Positions 59,013 to 64,000 of a stretch of 64,000 nt of DNA are shown here, piece after piece. The notes beneath the pieces were generated by a model. It saw only the letters and a program-made list of their open reading frames with translations. It searched no databases and had not been told where the DNA came from. Each line of letters opens with the position of its first letter. Position 1 is the stretch's first letter. The position numbers and the translations under genes were made by a program. Source of the stretch: Naegleria lovaniensis (Eukaryota > Heterolobosea > Eutetramitea > Acrasida > Naegleriidae). The stretch covers positions 372,001 through 436,000 of the forward strand of contig NW_025407849.1 in assembly GCF_003324165.1 (NCBI RefSeq). Direction: 5' to 3'.

Positions 59013-61496
59013 CTACAAATCAGCGAGATTGGAACTCACTTCTTGTGAAGTTGGTCTTTCATTGGGTTCAGCATTCAGCATTTTCGTGAGTAATGTCTTG
59101 AGAGAGGGTAATTTGGAAGACCATTCACTGAGAGTATTGCTGTTTGAAAGTAATGAATCCAAGGCAGCTGCTCCACTCTTTTCAATGGAGTCTCTCACTA
59201 TGTTGAGAGAAGTGGTATTGGAAAGGCAGCACACTAATTGAGTAAAAACGAGACCTGCCTGCCAAATGTCAGCTCTTTGATATTTATCCAGAGCAATATC
59301 AGATGAAAAGTCTTGAAGAGTTTTAAATTCAGGAACAATGGAGTTGGACAAATCTTGTGAAATTCCATAATCCGTCAATGCTAAAATTATTGATCCTCCA
59401 TTATCATTTTGTGACAAGTCTTGAATAAAGATGTTACTCAATTTGATATTCTTGTGAGCTGTTTTTTGAGAGTGCAAGAAATTGATGGCAGAGGCAATTT
59501 GTTGCAAAATGGATAACACAAGCGTGGGAGAAAGTTGCTTTGAGTGTTGATTCTGAATAAAATCTTGTAAATTTCCTTTTGGATAGTAAGGCATTGCGAA
59601 ACACATGTAACGAATGGAGGCCTTGTTAGATTCCTTATCTTCCTCTTCAAAGACATCGAATACATTTGCGAGAGGAATTTTCTTTTGCAAAATGATTCTT
59701 CCAGTTCGAATCATTTGAACTCCTTCTTTCATGCAACGATTGAACTCGGAGGTGGATCGAATTGGTACATATTTGATGACAAGTGGAGGGGCCGACTTGT
59801 TTGCAAGATCTTTAGCTGTGAATACTTTCTTATTGGAATCTTTAGAGTCAATTCTATGTTGAAGCTTGTACGTTTCATTGACAATCTTATTGGCTGATTT
59901 TTCTTTTTGAGCCACTGGCTCCTTGATGGAGTCTGCAATATCGAAATTTCCACTCAATAAACTATTGTTATTGTCACCCATGACACTGTCCATCATGTTG
60001 TGTTGATGGTTATTGTTTGGAATTTCGTTTGATGACATGAAAGATGGCATATCCAGTTGACCAACACCTTGTTTGACGGAATTGTCGAATTGAGAAAAGG
60101 CAGACATACTCTGACCCAATCCAGACATTTGAATTCCAGAAATTTCTGATTGCATGACAATGCCCGACATTTCAATACCGGATATGTTGGATAATTGAAT
60201 TCCAGAATCTTGGTGAGCTGGCTTAGTTGGTTTTTGATGAGGTTTTTCTTGAACTGACATTTCTAATTCTGACATTACAATACCAGACATGTCCATGTTT
60301 GACATTTGAATGTTGACATTGTTTACGTCGAGATCATGCTCGCTAACGAGGTCTTTTTCTGAAATGTCTATCAAGGATGACGAATTATCTGAGAGTGGGA
60401 CGTTGGAGGTCTCCGAATTATTCTGGTTTGCTTGTTCTGGTTGCTTTGGTTTTGCTTTTGTTTGATCAATCGTTGCTTTCAGTTTAAACTTGGCAACTGC
60501 TCCTTGTTTTTGGAATATTTGAGGATCTGCAAACTCAAATTCAACATAATCCTCAATGTCTTCATCATAAAATTCTAACTCATATTTGGTGACACATTCA
60601 ACGTCATCGACACATTTTTCTAAAATAAAGCGAGCAATATCCTCCACAGTTGGTTCAATTTGCTTTGAGATGAGATATGAAAACTTTTTCTTTGTTCCTG
60701 CATAGTCAACGAAGAACGACACAAATTCACTTTCATAGACGTCTCCAAAAATATTAATCAATAGATCTTTAACAGCTCTGATTTTTGTTGAATAGAAACA
60801 TGTTTTGAGCCAATCAAATTCGTTTGGAAATTGATTCACCAAATCTCGGTTCACGTTCACCATATTTTGAACCCATACCAACATGGTTTTAAAATCATGG
60901 GAACTTGTATCAAGGGATCTCAAAATTTGAATCATGTGTGGAATAACTACAGGAGCATGCTGGGGTGATGAACCAATTTTCTGAAAGATTTGCATGAGCT
61001 GAAACAAAACGGTTCGCTGATGGGAGAATCGGCCAACGAGGTCACAATCGAGCATGAGTTGTAGATACCCACACTTGACAAACTCGTCTGGAAAAACCGA
61101 CAAGTCGTTGAAGGCAGCCAACAAGGTCCAATGCTCATTGTGTTGTTCCGACAGTTTAGCTCCATATTCAGGGTTCATGACCAACTCTCTATAATAGCCA
61201 GAACACTTTTCATTCATTAAAATAGATCTTGTATCATTGGGTTGTCTCAACATGTCAAAGAATTGTAACATTTGAGTGGAATTTTGTGGCGTTTTCTCCT
61301 TGATGATGGTGAAATAGCCTTCAATCGCTTCATAGAAATAATCTCGAATACTTTGAAAATCGGTATCGGATTTTGAATTTCGGTACGCAAGAACAAGATC
61401 TGAGAGTTTAGTGTACACTCGGGAACGCCAAATATTGAAGAAATCGGTATGATTCTCATCTACTGGAAAAGTAGACATGTCCTGTGATGATGCCAT
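59013..61496 (-). CDS. Large protein with vestigial C-terminal kinase domain and MSGI-type repeats
   Basis: The ATG at 61496 (MASSQDMST) gives 827 residues; the open frame before it has no ATG. Residues 1-330 are helical and may form an alpha-solenoid (DYFYEAIEGYFTIIKEKTPQ; FSHQRTVLFQLMQIFQKIG). Residues 390-480 carry repeated Met/Ser/Gly motifs (MSGIVMSELEMS, ISGIEMSGIVM, ISGIQMSGLG). The C-terminal 250 residues are a kinase fold: PPLVIKYVPIRS, MPYYPKGNLQDFIQNQ, INFLHSQKTAHKNIKLSNIF, ALTDYGISQDLS, KYQRADIWQAGLVFTQL. HRD is HKN and DFG is DYG with the metal Asp kept, so it is most likely a pseudokinase or nearly inactive. A scaffold role is inferred. The family is not recognised. Confidence 0.75.
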   Translation of the reverse strand: MASSQDMSTFPVDENHTDFFNIWRSRVYTKLSDLVLAYRNSKSDTDFQSIRDYFYEAIEGYFTIIKEKTPQNSTQMLQFFDMLRQPNDTRSILMNEKCSGYYRELVMNPEYGAKLSEQHNEHWTLLAAFNDLSVFPDEFVKCGYLQLMLDCDLVGRFSHQRTVLFQLMQIFQKIGSSPQHAPVVIPHMIQILRSLDTSSHDFKTMLVWVQNMVNVNRDLVNQFPNEFDWLKTCFYSTKIRAVKDLLINIFGDVYESEFVSFFVDYAGTKKKFSYLISKQIEPTVEDIARFILEKCVDDVECVTKYELEFYDEDIEDYVEFEFADPQIFQKQGAVAKFKLKATIDQTKAKPKQPEQANQNNSETSNVPLSDNSSSLIDISEKDLVSEHDLDVNNVNIQMSNMDMSGIVMSELEMSVQEKPHQKPTKPAHQDSGIQLSNISGIEMSGIVMQSEISGIQMSGLGQSMSAFSQFDNSVKQGVGQLDMPSFMSSNEIPNNNHQHNMMDSVMGDNNNSLLSGNFDIADSIKEPVAQKEKSANKIVNETYKLQHRIDSKDSNKKVFTAKDLANKSAPPLVIKYVPIRSTSEFNRCMKEGVQMIRTGRIILQKKIPLANVFDVFEEEDKESNKASIRYMCFAMPYYPKGNLQDFIQNQHSKQLSPTLVLSILQQIASAINFLHSQKTAHKNIKLSNIFIQDLSQNDNGGSIILALTDYGISQDLSNSIVPEFKTLQDFSSDIALDKYQRADIWQAGLVFTQLVCCLSNTTSLNIVRDSIEKSGAAALDSLLSNSNTLSEWSSKLPSLKTLLTKMLNAEPNERPTSQEVSSNLADL

Positions 61497-61616
61497 TTTT
61501 TTCAGGTTGACAAGAAACGAACCGACTTCACTGTGTGGGTTTTGTGAAGACGACAAGTTGAAGAATCCATTTTACAATCTTGTGAAACGACCTCATTCAT
61601 GCAAATAGTAATAAAT

Positions 61617-62695
61617 TTATTGAAGTTTTTCTTTTTGAAGGAGTTCATTAGCAGCACCATGTTTGGGATCAGGGCCTCCAATGATTCCTCTCCAAATAAT
61701 TCTATACAAGTAAGGTAAAACAAGGTAAGGCTATATGGCATGTACGAGTCGTATTGAATTTCAATTTAGTTAATGAAATGATATCGTGTCATGATCATGC
61801 AATTGAAAAAAAAATTACATCATGATAAATATTAGAAATTGTGAAAAGGATCAATTTTAAACTGCAACATGCATGACAGACAACTTACCACACTCTCCAA
61901 ACACCAATAAGACCAAATTTCATGGAATACTCCAAAATTCAAGGAAATAATCACACTCAATACCCAACCTGAGAATATTCCAAAGCCCATAATATAATTG
62001 GACATGAACCAGTCATCAACGGGTTGATAACGAAAGAAGTGAGGCAACACTGTAATGAGAAGCCAGGTAAACCAATGAGGAGCATAGCCATACAATTGAT
62101 GATAAGGGAACATCCAATACAAATGATTAGGGCCTTGATAAGAGCAAAGGGAAGTACCAATATTTTGCAATGGTACGTGGTTGACTTGACTTTCAGTTCC
62201 GTAAGCATCTGAAGTTATTTCAAGTTTAGAGGATGAAGAGGCTTGAGCAGAGATGTTGGTAGCCTCAGGATGGCCCATCATACCATTATAACCCAAATAC
62301 AAAGATATCGAAGAAACGATCAAGCACAAGAAAGAAGCTACCAATGTAAATCGGTACAAAGTCTTTCCTTTCAATGTATTCTTCAAACACCAATAATTTT
62401 GTGCGAGTGGTTGTCCCCAAATCAAGACATGAGCCATGATGGTGAGTATCTTATTACTCTGCGTATGGCATGAATCGGTCAAGCCGAAATAGTACTGAGT
62501 AAATTGCAAACTCTCCATTAAAAAGTACGTGAGGTAGAGAAGAATTTGGGAAAAGAGAGCAGCCTTTTTGAATTTGTACATGTTGGAAGATTGAGATTTC
62601 GAGGGAACGAGTTGGAGGAATCTTCTCACTTGATCAAGGGTCATGACTAACCCCAAACAAGAGAAGAGGAATGAACTTTTCATGGACCAACACAT
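61617..62695 (-). CDS. Multi-pass membrane protein, MCW-start family (DUF5765-like)
   Basis: The ATG at 62695 gives MCWSMKSSFLFSCLGLVMT; proteins of the DUF5765 group begin with MCWS, and the frame is open further upstream only with TTG or Thr runs. Seven or so hydrophobic segments follow (AALFSQILLYLTYFLMES; LTIMAHVLIWGQPLAQNYW; RFTLVASFLCLIVSSISLYL; HWFTWLLITVLPHFF; GFGIFSGWVLSVIISL). At 61889 a GTAAGT donor ends the first exon after EIWSYWCLESV, and an AG acceptor before 61701 opens IIWRGIIGGPDPKHGAANEL. The two exons' phases disagree by one base, so either a base is wrong or the border differs. Function unknown. Confidence 0.6.
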
Positions 62696-63187
62696 GGTGA
62701 ATAATTGTGTGTGTATGGAGGAAAAAATAGGTATTGGCGATGTTGTTGTTGTTGTTGGTGTTGTCGACAACGATACCAAGATTCACTGGAAATGGTGTTG
62801 TGGAATGGATGCGGGACGGATTAGTTCTCGATCGTTTGTTTTTTTTGTGAGAGAAAGATTCGAATATTTGTTTAATATCACAAACAGACCAGCTCGATCG
62901 TGTGTGCACACATTCAAATTCAACGGGACCTCAAGAATAATTAAAAAATAAGGAAAGTTTGAACTTTTTTTTATAAACTGGTTTGTTGTAAATCAACAGA
63001 AAGATGGTTGGTAAAACGGATTATTTATTCTTCGCCGCGTGTGCGTGCGCATGTCTAATAGTTGAATAAATAAGATTTACATTACCTTTTCTATCCTGTA
63101 ATTCAGCAAGAGTACAACACAAATAGATGCAACAAACATATGCATCAGTCTCATACAGGATGACATTATTAAGCGTGCGCTGATTAA

Positions 63188-63480
63188 ACATCCCATGGTA
63201 AACCATGAGGCATCCTTTGGACTGAAATCAGTTCAAAGAGCATCCCACTAAAGTGAGGCATCCTATTGCGATGCAATAAGGCATCCCATGATTAAAATCA
63301 TAAGGCATCCCAATGTATTGAGGCATCCCAGCTCAAATGGCCAAGGCATCCTTTGGACTGAATTCAGTTCAAAGAGCATCCCACTAAAGTGAGGCATCCT
63401 ATTGCAATGCAATAAGGCATCCCAAGTTGAGACATGAGGCATCCCACCCAAAGGTGAGGGAGTTGTGGAAAGCCACAACT
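63188..63480 (-). repeat. Hairpin array of the inverted element copy
   Basis: Same linker-and-hairpin organisation as 23941-24233, read on the minus strand. Two differences are visible: the last hairpin is CATGGT-TT-ACCATG instead of CATGGT-T-ACCATG, and its linker is GGATGCCT instead of GGATGCTT. All other stems are unchanged. Confidence 0.9.
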
Positions 63481-63745
63481 ATGTTTGTTTATTTCAGAGG
63501 TGGATTGGGAGGAGGGTGGGTACTTTTCAATTCTTTGAGAGAAAGTGATTCTATCACCTTTCTCGAAGTAATTGATAATAATTGTTCCATATCACAAGTA
63601 ATGTAAATTTTTTGAAAGTGAAAATTCAAAAAATTAGTCAACCAACCACTTTTATTGATTACAACAAACCTCAGTAAAACTCCCTTTTACTACCGAATTT
63701 GTTGTAAATCAACAGAAAGATGGTTGGTAAAACGGATAGATACCG

Positions 63746-64000
63746 CTAAAAACCCATCTGGCGAGATACATTCTTGTCAGATGCGAATCCAGCTCTGAAA
63801 TACGCATCTATCGCATTGGAGGACCAATCACCTAGAGCTTGGATTGCTGTGTGAGAGAAACCAGCAAATGCTGCCTCTGACGCTCCTCCAATTCTTAAGG
63901 AATGACTAGAAAAAGAACCCGAAATCTTAAGGCTGGTTGCTACAAATCTAAGAATGTCCGAAATTTTAGCCGTGGATAAGGGAAGGTCGTCACCAAACAA
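63746..64000 (-). CDS. Retroelement tyrosine recombinase, C-terminal end (continues beyond window)
   Basis: The last 84 codons of the recombinase of the inverted element copy, including the H-x-x-R box SHSLRIGGASE and the terminal Tyr in DAYFRAGF. It matches the end of the recombinase at 23674, with one residue different near the edge (GDD for GND). The stop lies 8-10 bases before the B1 repeat, as in the first copy. Confidence 0.9.
   Translation of the reverse strand: MFGDDLPLSTAKISDILRFVATSLKISGSFSSHSLRIGGASEAAFAGFSHTAIQALGDWSSNAIDAYFRAGFASDKNVSRQMGF

Larger units (their letters stand above)
62982..64000 (-). mobile_element. Second copy of the YR retroelement, inverted, truncated by window edge
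   Basis: The 3' end of an element of the same family as 19661-24437, in the opposite orientation. In order from its own 3' end: B2 copy (62982-63021), tail with hairpin array (about 63188-63480), A2 copy (63521-63700), B1 copy (63698-63737), then the recombinase frame running out of the window. It is nearly identical to the first copy over this kilobase; a few substitutions are visible in the tail and in the recombinase start. Flanking host sequence at the B2 end (TTATAAACTG) differs from that of the first copy, so it is a separate insertion. It appears intact as far as visible and is young. Confidence 0.92.

Overview
The window looks like nuclear DNA of a heterolobosean amoeboflagellate close to Naegleria. 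That is inferred from several traits: AT-rich intergenic DNA, genes packed on both strands, standard-code reading frames, short GT-AG introns (mostly about 50-130 nt, donors GTAAGT/GTATGT), many Ser/Gln/Asn-rich proteins, a DUF4116-type fragment, and motility genes (adenylate kinase 7, radial spoke head protein 4/6) in an organism with abundant amoeba-style kinases.

Layout. 1-19.6 kb holds the end of a serpin, a pseudokinase-kinase protein, a Ser/Lys-rich protein, mitochondrial ribosomal protein L46, an HxxxD acyltransferase, AK7, a one-pass mitochondrial-type membrane protein, a SPRY-ankyrin protein and a Vma12-like V-ATPase assembly factor. 19.66-24.44 kb is a complete-looking tyrosine-recombinase retrotransposon of the Ngaro/PAT type (DIRS order) with split direct repeats A1-ORFs-B1-A2-B2. 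24.5-62.7 kb returns to host genes: a secreted Gln/Pro/Gly/Tyr-rich protein, two SLC25 carriers, a sugar-nucleotide epimerase fused to a glycosyltransferase-like domain, Hsp110, kinases, two RCC1-like proteins, RSP4/6, an OXLD1-like small protein, a macro-domain protein, an OSCA/TMEM63 channel, RAE1, a B-box protein, AHA1 and a vestigial-kinase protein. From 62.98 kb to the right edge lies a second copy of the same retroelement, inverted and cut off by the window.

The most unusual structure lies inside the retroelement, between A2 and B2. A constant octamer GGATGCCT (with slight variants) occurs 13 times, and most of the intervals between octamers hold different short inverted repeats. Where related hairpins can be compared, inside one element or between the two copies, every difference falls in the apical loop and the stems are unchanged. 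This looks like a selected multi-hairpin RNA or DNA scaffold.

A second pattern concerns the host genes. At least nine conserved genes lose their reading frame at points that are nearly all reconciled by one missing base, often in a homopolymer, while very long frames elsewhere are intact. I read this mainly as assembly error, and it means gene models here should span several open frames. Functionally, Hsp110 and AHA1 are chaperone partners (of Hsp70 and Hsp90), and AK7 and RSP4/6 serve the axoneme. I see no operon-like organisation.
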